A stretch of 54,254 nt of DNA from assembly GCA_944386455.1 (NCBI GenBank), contig CALXBC010000014.1:1-54254 (forward strand), read 5' to 3'. Origin of the DNA: an uncultured Clostridia bacterium. GTDB lineage: Bacteria > Bacillota > Clostridia > Oscillospirales > Ruminococcaceae. The notes beneath the pieces were generated by a model. The model worked only from the letters and a program-made list of their open reading frames with translations, searched no databases and was not told where the DNA came from. Made by a program: the position numbers and the translations under genes. Below are positions 24,861 to 32,394 of the stretch, piece after piece; positions within the stretch are counted from its first letter, which is position 1, and every line of letters starts with the position of its first letter.

Positions 24861-26177
24861 TCATGTTTTTTTCTTCTTACTCTGCTTGTGAATATAAACC
24901 CAAACCGCAAGGCAAAGCACCAGTGTTTCCGTAGTTGGGAACACCGCCCAAAGCCCCGTTATTCCACCAGCCCAGGACAGCAAAAACGAAAGCGGTACGA
25001 TAAGGATCAGGCCTCTGAGCAGTGAGATCAAATTGGCCGGTTTTGCCGAATCCGAAGATGCAAAATAGGATGACAGCAAAATGTTCATCCCAGCAGACAG
25101 ACAGCCGATAAAATAAATCCGCAAACCGTCAACTGCAATCTTTTGGAGCTGCAAATCGTTGCCGCTGTTGAACACAGCGGCTATTCCATCGGCGAAGAAA
25201 AAGACTGCCGCATAAAGCGCAACAGAAAACACAGCTACAGTCCATACTGCATAGCGCAATGTTGTTTTGACAGCGTCCGTATCGCCCAATCCGCAGCCAC
25301 GGCTGACAAGCGGCTGAATCCCCTGTGCAATTCCCGTATAAATAGCAATCACAACAAGCGACAGATTGGCCACGACGCCATAAGCTGCTACAGCGGTATT
25401 TCCAGCCAGTGAAAGCAAAATCATGTTGAAAACCATGATGACCACACCAGAAGAAACTTCTGTCACCAGGGAAGGCAAGCCGCAGGCAAGCAGTCTTTGA
25501 CTCAACGGCATGTTCAAACGGCACCTGACCGGACAAAAGCTGTTCTTTTTTTTCAGAAAAAACGGTGAAAGAATCATCAGGCTGATGACCGGGGCAAGAC
25601 CTGTAGCAAAAACGGCACCGAAAATCCCCATCTGCAGCGGAAAAATAAAAACATAGTCCAGTACAACGTTAGATAAGCTGCCGCCCACCATGGCCGCCAT
25701 CGCCAGATGCGGCGCACCATCGTTGCGAACAAAACAAAGCATGATATCATTAAGCAAAAAGGCAGGCGAGAACAGCAGCAACACCCGCAGATAGGTCTTG
25801 GTCATCTCAAATACAGTCTGGTCTGCTCCCAGCAGGCTGGTAAGCGGTGCAGCCCCAAACAAGCCCAGGAGCAAAAACAAAATAGCAAAACAGACGCCAA
25901 ACAGCAGAGTATGAGTAAAAACCGTGCTGCCTTCATCATCGTTTTTGCCCTTAGCAAGTGCAAAACGGGTGGCGCCTCCAATGCCCAGCATCAATCCTGT
26001 CCCATGGATAAAGTTATAGACCGGAATCGCAAGGTTCAGAGCAGCAAGGCCGCTGCTGCCCAAGCCCTTTGACACAAAAAAGGTGTCTGCAAGAATATAG
26101 CAGGACAGGCCAAGCATACCAAGAACGTTAAGAGAGGTGTACCGCACATAAGTCCGCAGGTGGGGTTGAAATTGCAT
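24861..26177 (-). CDS. MATE-family multidrug/cation antiporter
   Basis: 438 residues with twelve predicted membrane helices. Exports drugs or metabolites by Na+ or H+ antiport, by family. The N-terminus (RYTSLNVLGMLGLSCYILADTFFVSKGLG) and the internal repeat after about residue 225 match the clostridial MATE group. AAGGAG is 8 bases before this ATG; the longer frame reads through the leader terminator. It is preceded by a 134-base structured leader with a terminator, so expression is probably controlled by transcription attenuation. Confidence 0.92.
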   Translation of the reverse strand: MQFQPHLRTYVRYTSLNVLGMLGLSCYILADTFFVSKGLGSSGLAALNLAIPVYNFIHGTGLMLGIGGATRFALAKGKNDDEGSTVFTHTLLFGVCFAILFLLLGLFGAAPLTSLLGADQTVFEMTKTYLRVLLLFSPAFLLNDIMLCFVRNDGAPHLAMAAMVGGSLSNVVLDYVFIFPLQMGIFGAVFATGLAPVISLMILSPFFLKKKNSFCPVRCRLNMPLSQRLLACGLPSLVTEVSSGVVIMVFNMILLSLAGNTAVAAYGVVANLSLVVIAIYTGIAQGIQPLVSRGCGLGDTDAVKTTLRYAVWTVAVFSVALYAAVFFFADGIAAVFNSGNDLQLQKIAVDGLRIYFIGCLSAGMNILLSSYFASSDSAKPANLISLLRGLILIVPLSFLLSWAGGITGLWAVFPTTETLVLCLAVWVYIHKQSKKKKT

Positions 26178-26311
26178 AAAATTAAGCTCCTTCGATCTGA
26201 CTGCAAAAAAATAACGCCAGGCCCTTCCTGTCTGCAACGGCCTGACGACAGGAAGCCTGACGCAAAGCAGCCCGCCCGGCGGCGGAACTGCTGCGTATCA
26301 TTTTCAATTTC
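26178..26311 (-). ncRNA. Candidate cis-regulatory leader RNA of the MATE gene
   Basis: The predicted 5' leader folds into an upstream GC-rich hairpin (26262-26295, GCAGC arms around GCC/GGC arms) and then a terminator. This is the layout of a riboswitch or attenuator. I cannot match it to a named class: no guanidine, SAM, preQ1 or Mn motif is recognised. Confidence 0.5.
26205..26262 (-). terminator. Terminator inside the MATE leader
   Basis: A roughly 16-bp stem (arms about 26215-26232 and 26247-26262, one bulge) followed on the minus strand by TTATTTTTTTGC, ending about 27 bases before the start codon. It lies between the promoter and the gene. Confidence 0.75.
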
Positions 26312-26317
26312 TCTCAT

Positions 26318-26346
26318 AAGATACCATAAACCGCGGCATTTGTCAA
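26318..26346 (-). promoter_or_regulatory. Promoter of the MATE gene
   Basis: Consensus TTGACA, 17 bases, TATCTT on the minus strand. Confidence 0.75.
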
Positions 26347-26512
26347 GAGCAGCTGAAAAGTTTTCTCCTCAACGGCAAAAACGCCCCTGGATGTACTCTT
26401 TCAGGCCGGACATGCCGCATCCCTGTAAACACGGCGCCAGTACCCGCCTCACAGCCGCAGAGATCATTTGCCGGCCTCTTGCGCCTGCCGGTACACACTG
26501 CCCTGCAGAAAT

Positions 26513-26944
26513 TCAGATATTGATGACCTCTTCGTTTTCCAATACCTTGATTCCGTTTTCCCGCAGCACCCGGGCTGCCAAATCATTGTCGCTGACCCGC
26601 AGAATGACAGAAGCCGGTTTCTCCGTCTTGCTCAGAAAAGCATACATATAATCCACACTGATATGATTGTCCAGCAGAACCCGCATCGCTTTGGAAAGGC
26701 CGCCGGGCTTATCCTCAACACCAATTGCTATGACCTGTGTAAGAGACACGGTATATCCGGCGGCTTTCAATACTTTTTCCGCTTCATCCGGCCGGTCTGT
26801 AATCAGACGCAAAATCCCAAAATCCCGGGTATCAGAAATAGACAGCGCACGGATGTCCACATCGTTTGCCCCCAGCGCAGACGTAATTTCTGCAAGTCTG
26901 CCGGGCTTATTTTCCACAAACACAGAGAGTTGCTTGATAAACAC
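26513..26944 (-). CDS. Tandem ACT-domain protein
   Basis: 143 residues made of two ACT domains (about 1-70 and 72-143; FVENKPGRLAEITSALGAND and VEDKPGGLSKAMRVLLDNHI). ACT pairs bind amino acids; no enzyme domain is attached. It is the last gene of the indolepyruvate oxidoreductase operon, 21 bases after iorB, where such proteins are often found, suggesting aromatic amino-acid sensing. The GTG start has AGGAGGG 7 bases upstream. Confidence 0.9.
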   Translation of the reverse strand: MFIKQLSVFVENKPGRLAEITSALGANDVDIRALSISDTRDFGILRLITDRPDEAEKVLKAAGYTVSLTQVIAIGVEDKPGGLSKAMRVLLDNHISVDYMYAFLSKTEKPASVILRVSDNDLAARVLRENGIKVLENEEVINI

Positions 26945-26965
26945 AACGATTCCCTCCTCTTTTTG

Positions 26966-27541
26966 TCACTGCGCTTTTCCAAGAGCAAATGCCTTTCGAT
27001 TCATTTCCAGAAATTTCGGCGGAACACACTCTTCCAGTGCTTTCTGCCAGATCTCTTCCGCAACATCCATATGGCTGGCAAGAACGCCCATCAGCACGAC
27101 ATTGGTTGCCTTGGCAGAGCCTGCCTCTTCTGCAAGCGACAGCGCGTCTACGTCGATCACTTTTGCACCAAGTGCCTTGCATTTTTCAATCAGGTTATCG
27201 GGATAAACAGCAGCCCCGGTAATCACAGGCATCGGATCGATTTTCTGCGTGTTGACGATCATGGTGCCGTCCTTTTTGAGATAGGAAATCCAGCGTGCTC
27301 CCTCCAGCTGCTCAAAAGAAAGAATCAGGTCTGCTTCTCCCGGCTCTACGGTAGGAGAAAACACCTGCTCGCCCGCTTTGACATAAGTGACGACAGAGCC
27401 GCCCCGCTGAGACATGCCATGCACCTCTGACACCTTGACATCATAGCCCAGCTGCATAAACACATTGCCAAGCAGACGACTGGCCAGCAAAGAGCCCTGG
27501 CCGCCCACGCCGACAATCATCACATGATAAGATTTTTTCAT
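26966..27541 (-). CDS. iorB: Indolepyruvate:ferredoxin oxidoreductase, beta subunit
   Basis: 191 residues. Gamma-type domain of the 2-oxoacid:ferredoxin oxidoreductases: GVGGQGSLLASRLLGNVF at the N-terminus, HGMSQRGGSVVTYV and an Asn/Pro-rich middle. With IorA it oxidatively decarboxylates aryl pyruvates (from Trp, Phe, Tyr) to aryl-acetyl-CoA, reducing ferredoxin. AAAGGA is 14 bases before the ATG. It is separated from iorA by an SGNH hydrolase gene. Confidence 0.93.
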   Translation of the reverse strand: MKKSYHVMIVGVGGQGSLLASRLLGNVFMQLGYDVKVSEVHGMSQRGGSVVTYVKAGEQVFSPTVEPGEADLILSFEQLEGARWISYLKKDGTMIVNTQKIDPMPVITGAAVYPDNLIEKCKALGAKVIDVDALSLAEEAGSAKATNVVLMGVLASHMDVAEEIWQKALEECVPPKFLEMNRKAFALGKAQ

Positions 27542-27572
27542 ATTGGTTGGTCATTCCTTTCTGTTGCGGCCG

Positions 27573-28211
27573 TTAGTCGGTTTCCGGCCTCAAATGTTCC
27601 ATCAGCGCCATAGTGATGGCAAAGTGTCCTTTCTGCGACGGATGAATCCGGTCGCCGGACAGCTCATAGCTGGTGATCCCTTTCGCCAGCAGGTTTTCAA
27701 ATACAGGCTGAAGCTCCAGCACCTCAACACCATATGTTTGTGCAGTATCCTTGCAAATTGCAGCATACTCCAGCATCTTGGTCCTCATCGGCTCATACGG
27801 GCTTCGGTCAATCATATAGGGTGTCATCACCAGCATTTTGGCGCCGCCCGCCAAAATCGGTTCGATTATTTTTTTCAGATTGTCCCGATATTCTTCTGCC
27901 GGAACGCCCTGATAGGCAAAAGGACGGTCAAAAAAGCGCCAGACATCGTTGACACCAATGAGAAGAGTAACCACATCGGGATGGATGGAAAGTACGTCCC
28001 GCTCCAGCCGGGCAAGCACCTGGCGGGTCTGATCACCGCTGACACCCTGATTGATAAAGCGTACTCCTGCCTCCGGGTATGCAATGCGGAACATGGAGCT
28101 GAACAGATTGACATAGCCGCTGCCCAGATTCAGCTCGCCGTCAGGACTTCTTCCGCAGTCTGTAACGGAATCCCCCAGAAAAATCAGTGTACTGTTATTT
28201 TTTAATATCAT
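27573..28211 (-). CDS. Cytoplasmic SGNH/GDSL hydrolase inside the ior operon
   Basis: 212 residues with no signal peptide. All four blocks are visible: FLGDSVTDCGR (Ser), NQGVSGDQT (Gly), LIGVNDVW (Asn) and GDRIHPSQKGH (Asp/His). Esterase, thioesterase or lipase by family. It lies between iorA and iorB on the same strand with 30-50 base gaps and AAAGGAAG before the ATG, so it is co-expressed. A role on aryl-acyl thioesters or esters is only a guess from context. Confidence 0.88.
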   Translation of the reverse strand: MILKNNSTLIFLGDSVTDCGRSPDGELNLGSGYVNLFSSMFRIAYPEAGVRFINQGVSGDQTRQVLARLERDVLSIHPDVVTLLIGVNDVWRFFDRPFAYQGVPAEEYRDNLKKIIEPILAGGAKMLVMTPYMIDRSPYEPMRTKMLEYAAICKDTAQTYGVEVLELQPVFENLLAKGITSYELSGDRIHPSQKGHFAITMALMEHLRPETD

Positions 28212-28258
28212 TCGTGTTTCTTCCTTTCTGTCGCGGGCAACACAGTCATTCGCACCGG

Positions 28259-29980
28259 CTATTCAATGCAGCCGAATTTGCACATCTGCTTGCAAAGACT
28301 GCATCCCACACACTGGGTTTCGTCGATTACCGCCTTGCCATCCTTGAAGCTAATAGCCGGACAGCCAACCTTTAAGCAGGCTTTGCAGCTTTTACATTTG
28401 TCGCGGTTGACCTTCAGCGGCGGATTATGTTTTACATATTTCAGCAATGCACATGGACGGCGGGCAATGATAACAGACGGCTGATCCACAGCGATCTCTT
28501 CCCGTACGGTTTTTTCCGCCTCGGCAAGGTCGTGCGGATCAACGACACGGACCCGCGGGATTCCAACCGCATGGCAAAGGGCTTCCAAATCGACGGCAGC
28601 CGTAGGATCTCCCTTAATGGTGTAGCCCGTTGTCGGATTCTGCTGATGTCCCGTCATGCCGGTGATGGAATTATCCAGAATAATGACGGTGGAAATTCCC
28701 TGATTGTAGGCAATATTGATGAGCCCTGTTACTCCGGAATGAATGAAGGTGCTGTCGCCGATGACACAGACAGAATTTTTTGCACTGTCGGGGCGTGCCT
28801 CGTTAAAGCCATGCAGCCCTGAAACAGAAGCGCCCATACAGACTGTCGTATCAATTGCCGCCAAAGGCGCCTGTGCCCCCAGGGTGTAGCATCCAATGTC
28901 CCCGAACACCGTCAGCTTCAGCTTGCTCAACACATAAAACATGCCGCGGTGCGGACATCCTGCACACATGACAGGCGGCCGCATCGGGATCGTTTCATCC
29001 AGCGTAAAGTGCTCTTTTTCGGGGATTCCCATGGTTTCCGCCACGATCTTCTGAGAAAATTCACCGATTTTGGAAAAGATTTCTTTGCCGATTACCTTGA
29101 CGCCGATCTTCTGACAATGCGTTTCAATAATGTCATCCAGTTCTTCAATGACATACAGCTGATCGACCTTGGCCGCAAAATCACGAATCAGCTTCGTCGG
29201 CAGCGGGTTGATCAGTCCGAGCTTCAGATAGCTTGCATGCTCACCGAACACCTCACGGGCATACTGATAGGATATTCCTGCTGCAATAATTCCGATTTTA
29301 GTATCGCCCATCATCACCTGATTCAGCTCTGTTGTCTCCGCAAGAGCAGCGAGCTTTTCCTGTCTGGCTTCCACGACAGGATGCTTCCGCTTAGCCATTG
29401 CGGGCATCATCACATATTTGGCAATGTCCTTTTTATATTCTTTCAGTTCCGGTTCTATCCGTTCTTTTGTATCAACCAGGCTCTGAGAATGGGAAACACG
29501 GGTGCACAAGCGGAATAGGACAGGCGTGTCATATTCCTCGGACAACTGGTATGCCTTTTCTATGTAGTCCATGCATTCTTTGGAATCAGCCGGCTCCAGC
29601 ATTGGAAGCTTTGCCGCGATTGCATAATTACGGGAATCCTGTTCATTCTGGGAAGAGTGCATGCCGGGATCATCCGCCACGCCGATGATCAGTCCCGCAT
29701 TAACCCCCGTATAAGACGCGGTAAAGAGCGGATCTGCCGCAACATTCAGGCCGACATGCTTCATCCCGCAAAAAGAACGTGCACCGCCGATCGCCGCGCC
29801 GATTGCGACTTCGGCTGCGACCTTTTCGTTAGGCGCCCACTCACAGTAAATTTCATCATATTTGCTTGCATATTCTGTGATTTCTGTACTGGGGGTTCCC
29901 GGATAGCTCGACACGACTTTACAGCCGCTTTCAAAAAGCCCCCGGGCAACCGCCTCGTTGCCAAGCATCAGTTTTTTCAA
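28259..29980 (-). CDS. iorA: Indolepyruvate:ferredoxin oxidoreductase, alpha subunit
   Basis: 573 residues. An N-terminal pyrimidine domain (LMLGNEAVARGLFESGCKVV, SSYPGTPSTEI), the TPP-binding domain (GDIGCYTLGA, VIGDSTFIHSGVTGLINIAY, with the metal-binding DNSITGMTGHQ), and a C-terminal 2x[4Fe-4S] ferredoxin (CKSCKACLKVGCP; CVGCSLCKQMC). Full length for the family. The TTG start has AGGAGG 8 bases upstream and the protein begins with the first strand. First gene of the operon iorA, SGNH, iorB, ACT. Confidence 0.96.
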   Translation of the reverse strand: MKKLMLGNEAVARGLFESGCKVVSSYPGTPSTEITEYASKYDEIYCEWAPNEKVAAEVAIGAAIGGARSFCGMKHVGLNVAADPLFTASYTGVNAGLIIGVADDPGMHSSQNEQDSRNYAIAAKLPMLEPADSKECMDYIEKAYQLSEEYDTPVLFRLCTRVSHSQSLVDTKERIEPELKEYKKDIAKYVMMPAMAKRKHPVVEARQEKLAALAETTELNQVMMGDTKIGIIAAGISYQYAREVFGEHASYLKLGLINPLPTKLIRDFAAKVDQLYVIEELDDIIETHCQKIGVKVIGKEIFSKIGEFSQKIVAETMGIPEKEHFTLDETIPMRPPVMCAGCPHRGMFYVLSKLKLTVFGDIGCYTLGAQAPLAAIDTTVCMGASVSGLHGFNEARPDSAKNSVCVIGDSTFIHSGVTGLINIAYNQGISTVIILDNSITGMTGHQQNPTTGYTIKGDPTAAVDLEALCHAVGIPRVRVVDPHDLAEAEKTVREEIAVDQPSVIIARRPCALLKYVKHNPPLKVNRDKCKSCKACLKVGCPAISFKDGKAVIDETQCVGCSLCKQMCKFGCIE

Positions 29981-30081
29981 TGCAATAACCTCCTAAAAAG
30001 CCCCGGCCTGCCGCCGGACAGAAACGGCCCAACAGAAAAAATATTTCATGCCGCATTTCTGTTACTTAATTTATAAAATTT

Positions 30082-30110
30082 ATTATACCATACTTCTGAG
30101 CAAAATGCTC
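30082..30110 (-). promoter_or_regulatory. Promoter and dyad of the ior operon
   Basis: TATAAT on the minus strand (30082-30087) with no good -35; at the -35 position is the dyad GAGCA-3-TGCTC (30098-30110), a possible regulator site. Between it and iorA the leader has a GC-rich hairpin ending in TTTTT next to the Shine-Dalgarno. Confidence 0.55.
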
Positions 30111-30221
30111 TATTTTTTTGAAAAAAAGTTCCTGCCGAAAAATAACAGTGAAAACAGCAGACGCAGCAGTTGAGAAAAACAGATTATTTACGGCTTTTTT
30201 TGTAAAACTTTCATTTTACTC

Positions 30222-30250
30222 TTGCCAAATCTAAAAAAGAATGCTATAAT
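30222..30250 (+). promoter_or_regulatory. Promoter of tRNA-Val
   Basis: TTGCCA, 17 bases, TATAAT with extended TGC, 24 bases before the tRNA. Confidence 0.85.
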
Positions 30251-30274
30251 ATATTTCAGTTTTTAAATAAATAT

Positions 30275-30351
30275 GGAAGCATAGCTCAGCTGGTTAGAGC
30301 GCTGCGTTCACATCGCAGAGGTCGCGGGTTCGAGTCCCTCTGTTTCCACCA
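30275..30351 (+). tRNA. tRNA-Val (anticodon CAC)
   Basis: Complete cloverleaf: acceptor GGAAGCA/TGTTTCC, D-arm with AGCTCAGCTGGTTAGAGC, anticodon stem CTGCG/CGCAG with loop TTCACAT (CAC at 30309-30311), T-loop GGTTCGAGTCC. The 3' CCA is encoded. Confidence 0.97.
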
Positions 30352-30384
30352 TAACAGGAACATAAAAAAGATATGTTCCGCATA

Positions 30385-30409
30385 AACCCCGATTTTATCG
30401 GGGTTTTTT
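30385..30409 (+). terminator. Terminator of tRNA-Val
   Basis: 9-bp stem AACCCCGAT, TTT loop, then T6. Confidence 0.9.
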
Positions 30410-30513
30410 GCTGCCCAAGCACCGGGATTTCAAAGCGCATATTCGTAGATATAAAACGGCTGTTTTTGCTTTGCGGATAGGATTGAACTCCCGTACAACA
30501 GAATAACTGCTTC

Positions 30514-30553
30514 AAACGGCAGACAAGTCACTGAAAACTTGTCTGCCGTTTTT
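30514..30553 (+). terminator. Second terminator-like hairpin after tRNA-Val
   Basis: 15-bp perfect stem AAACGGCAGACAAGT with an 8-base loop and TTTTT. The stretch 30410-30513 holds no gene; a T-arm-like piece (GGATTGAACTCCC) lies at about 30480-30495. Confidence 0.75.
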
Positions 30554-30566
30554 GCGTTTCACTGCC

Positions 30567-30597
30567 CGAAGTTTTGCAAAAGACTTCGAGCTTTTTT
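30567..30597 (+). terminator. Hairpin and T-run just before the 30623 gene
   Basis: CGAAGT/ACTTCG stem, then CTTTTTT, ending 26 bases before the start codon. It could attenuate the gene or be the third stop after tRNA-Val. Confidence 0.55.
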
Positions 30598-30622
30598 CAT
30601 TTCATGAAAAGGAGCTGACAAA

Positions 30623-31450
30623 ATGTATTTTACCAATACCCCATCCCTCAACAGTATGGAGGCGATGATGAAACGTCCTCCCGGCGGCATACAGCGCGGC
30701 GGAGGCAGAAAACGCAGCCCATACAAATACACCGGGAGAGACTGCGATTGCAGACTTTGTCTCTACTACAGGAAAAAAGACGGATGCACTGTCCCAGTCT
30801 GTCCGGTGTTGGATATCCGGCTTGCCTGCGGCGCTGCTTCTGTCGGCGATGCCGTGAAAGCCGTACTCAAAGACATCCAAAATACAACATTTCAAAAACG
30901 CCTGTCCAAAATATACCGTCGAAAGGATGATGTGAAAATGATATTCCAAAACAACAGACATAAGCAGCTTTTTGAAGCAAAGCGATCATTTCTGCGAAAG
31001 CCCGGCAAAAAGGTTCTCGCTGTTTTGTATCTGCTGACCTCCGACCATATACTGTGGAGAAAAACAAAGCACCTGTTCTCCCCAAACGGCAGGATCGATT
31101 TCAAAAACGTTCGTCTCGGAGATGTCCCGACAGACTGCTACGCCCTGTGGAAAGCGGTAAAAGAGCTGCAGACCGGTGAGAAGCAAATATCGCTGTGTGA
31201 ACTGGCAGACAGCGGTATTATCTCCGACAATGCCTTCCGTCTGATCGTGCAGGCGGTAACCATCGCCCGCTATGGCACTGCAATCTTAAATAATACGGAG
31301 GTACGATATGATTATCATTATGATGACAGCCGTTACCATGCCCTCAATCTGCACAGCGTGTTTTCCAAAGGTACGATTGAATTCCGTAAGGGCATAATCT
31401 TTTTTGTTCTTTTTTCTGATTGTGTCTGTAAAGGTGATGTTGTGTTTTGA
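30623..31450 (+). CDS. Conjugative-element-type hypothetical protein, 3' end altered
   Basis: 275 residues. Starts MYFTNTPSLNSMEAMMKRPP; a Cys-rich patch (CDCRLCLYY, CTVPVCPVL, about 48-68) is followed by a basic middle and an alpha-helical C-terminus. The opening resembles accessory proteins of integrative conjugative elements in Firmicutes; function unknown. A second gene (31286-31699, minus) is a paralogue. The natural end was probably near codon 225: one extra A at about 31292 would restore a TAA just before a GGAGG. Beyond that the frame runs antisense to the paralogue. AAGGAG is 8 bases before the ATG. Confidence 0.6.
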   Translation: MYFTNTPSLNSMEAMMKRPPGGIQRGGGRKRSPYKYTGRDCDCRLCLYYRKKDGCTVPVCPVLDIRLACGAASVGDAVKAVLKDIQNTTFQKRLSKIYRRKDDVKMIFQNNRHKQLFEAKRSFLRKPGKKVLAVLYLLTSDHILWRKTKHLFSPNGRIDFKNVRLGDVPTDCYALWKAVKELQTGEKQISLCELADSGIISDNAFRLIVQAVTIARYGTAILNNTEVRYDYHYDDSRYHALNLHSVFSKGTIEFRKGIIFFVLFSDCVCKGDVVF

Positions 31451-31699
31451 GTTTCTGAAATTCATAGGGATCGTCTCACTTTCGTTTATATATTTTTTGA
31501 ACCGCTTTTGAAACAGCGGATTGCTTATATGTGACATGGTTTTTTCCAGTATTTCTTTTTGAGAGACACCAATGCAATTTTCTTCGGCAAATTCATTTTG
31601 GCAGAGAATTACTACGCCGTGTCCTCTTGGAGTAAAATTCGGAATCATTTTCATGGTCTTTTCAATTTCCCGTAAGGAAGGTGTTTCTGAAAAATACAT
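31286..31699 (-). CDS. Paralogue of the 30623 gene, truncated
   Basis: 137 residues. The N-terminus MYFSETPSLREIEKTMKMIP aligns with MYFTNTPSLNSMEAMMKRPP of the 30623 protein, and NPLFQKRFKKYINESETIPM with NTTFQKRLSKIYRRKDDVKM. It then loses resemblance, and the last part is antisense to the tail of the other gene. It lacks the C-terminal half present in the paralogue, so it is probably a truncated remnant. AAAGGA precedes the ATG; a terminator hairpin lies just upstream. Confidence 0.55.
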   Translation of the reverse strand: MYFSETPSLREIEKTMKMIPNFTPRGHGVVILCQNEFAEENCIGVSQKEILEKTMSHISNPLFQKRFKKYINESETIPMNFRNSKHNITFTDTIRKKNKKDYALTEFNRTFGKHAVQIEGMVTAVIIMIIISYLRII

Positions 31700-31717
31700 A
31701 ACTTTTTTCCTTTCAAT

Positions 31718-31765
31718 AAAAAAAGCCTTCAGTTTTTGCTGTGATAATCAAAAACCAAAGGCTTT
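31718..31765 (-). terminator. Hairpin and T-run before the 31699 gene
   Basis: AAAGCCTT/AAGGCTTT stem with a long loop, followed on the minus strand by T7, about 19 bases before the start codon. Confidence 0.6.
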
Positions 31766-31834
31766 AAAATGATGTGTTAATATTTTATCGCTGCATGCCA
31801 ACAGGGAGAATAATATTGATTTTGGGCAAAAGAA

Positions 31835-31870
31835 AAAGGCGTATGGATTTTTAACTCTCCATACGCCTTT
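31835..31870 (-). terminator. Terminator in the tRNA-Leu/element border
   Basis: 12-bp perfect stem AAAGGCGTATGG; the minus strand continues TTTCTTTT. At 31889-31903 a tRNA T-arm-like piece GTGGGTTCAAGTCCT lies on the plus strand. The rest of 31700-32031 shows no gene. Confidence 0.7.
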
Positions 31871-31973
31871 CGGTGTGATTTTTGCTATTTGTGGGTTCAA
31901 GTCCTGTCAGTATAGGATTTTTGCCGTTTGGCATCTATAGAATCTATGCTGAAAAACTTGCCCTGAAAATGCG

Positions 31974-31996
31974 AAAAAACCTCGATAAAATCGAGG
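31974..31996 (-). terminator. Terminator of the tRNA-Leu genes
   Basis: CCTCGAT/ATCGAGG with a TTT loop, then T6 on the minus strand. Confidence 0.9.
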
Positions 31997-32031
31997 CTTT
32001 TCGCTTAGGCATCTTTTTTAGTGCCCTCTTA

Positions 32032-32118
32032 TGGTGCGCCCGAGAGGACTTGAACCTCCACCGAGTTGCCCCGACTAGAACCTGAATCTAGCGCGTCTGC
32101 CAGTTCCGCCACGAGCGC
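32032..32118 (-). tRNA. tRNA-Leu (anticodon CAG)
   Basis: Class II tRNA with a long variable arm. Acceptor GCGCTCG/CGGGCGC, anticodon stem CTAGA/TCTAG with loop TTCAGGT, T-loop GGTTCAAGTCC, encoded CCA. Reads codon CUG. Confidence 0.97.
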
Positions 32119-32231
32119 ATCTTTTAATATATTCCTCTTATTTTTACCCGATGAGGAGTCCCGGGGTGGAGCACAAAGCTTATCCCACATCTATAAAATC
32201 GCATAGCTGCGGTTTTATCAACACTCTGCTT

Positions 32232-32316
32232 TGGTGCGGTCGGGGGGACTTGAACCCCCACGGGATGTCCCACTACCACCTCAAAGTAGCGCGTCTGCCG
32301 ATTCCGCCACGACCGC
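32232..32316 (-). tRNA. tRNA-Leu (anticodon GAG)
   Basis: Class II tRNA. Acceptor GCGGTCG/CGACCGC, anticodon stem CTACT/GGTAG with loop TTGAGGT, long variable arm, T-loop GGTTCAAGTCC, encoded CCA. A stem ATAAAA-rich hairpin (32193-32218) lies between the two Leu tRNAs. Confidence 0.97.
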
Positions 32317-32394
32317 ATTCTCCAACGACAGCTTGTTTATTATATCATCATTATTGATTTTTGTCAAGCATTTTCCGTCAAATCTAAAAATTTA

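Noticed and set aside
26369-26467. 32-codon minus-strand ORF between the ACT gene and the MATE promoter
   Set aside because: Has a fair AGAGG 7 bases before its ATG, but composition and sequence give no support and it lies after the ior operon; left out.
30294-30515. 73-codon minus-strand ORF
   Set aside because: It is the reverse complement of tRNA-Val and its terminator.
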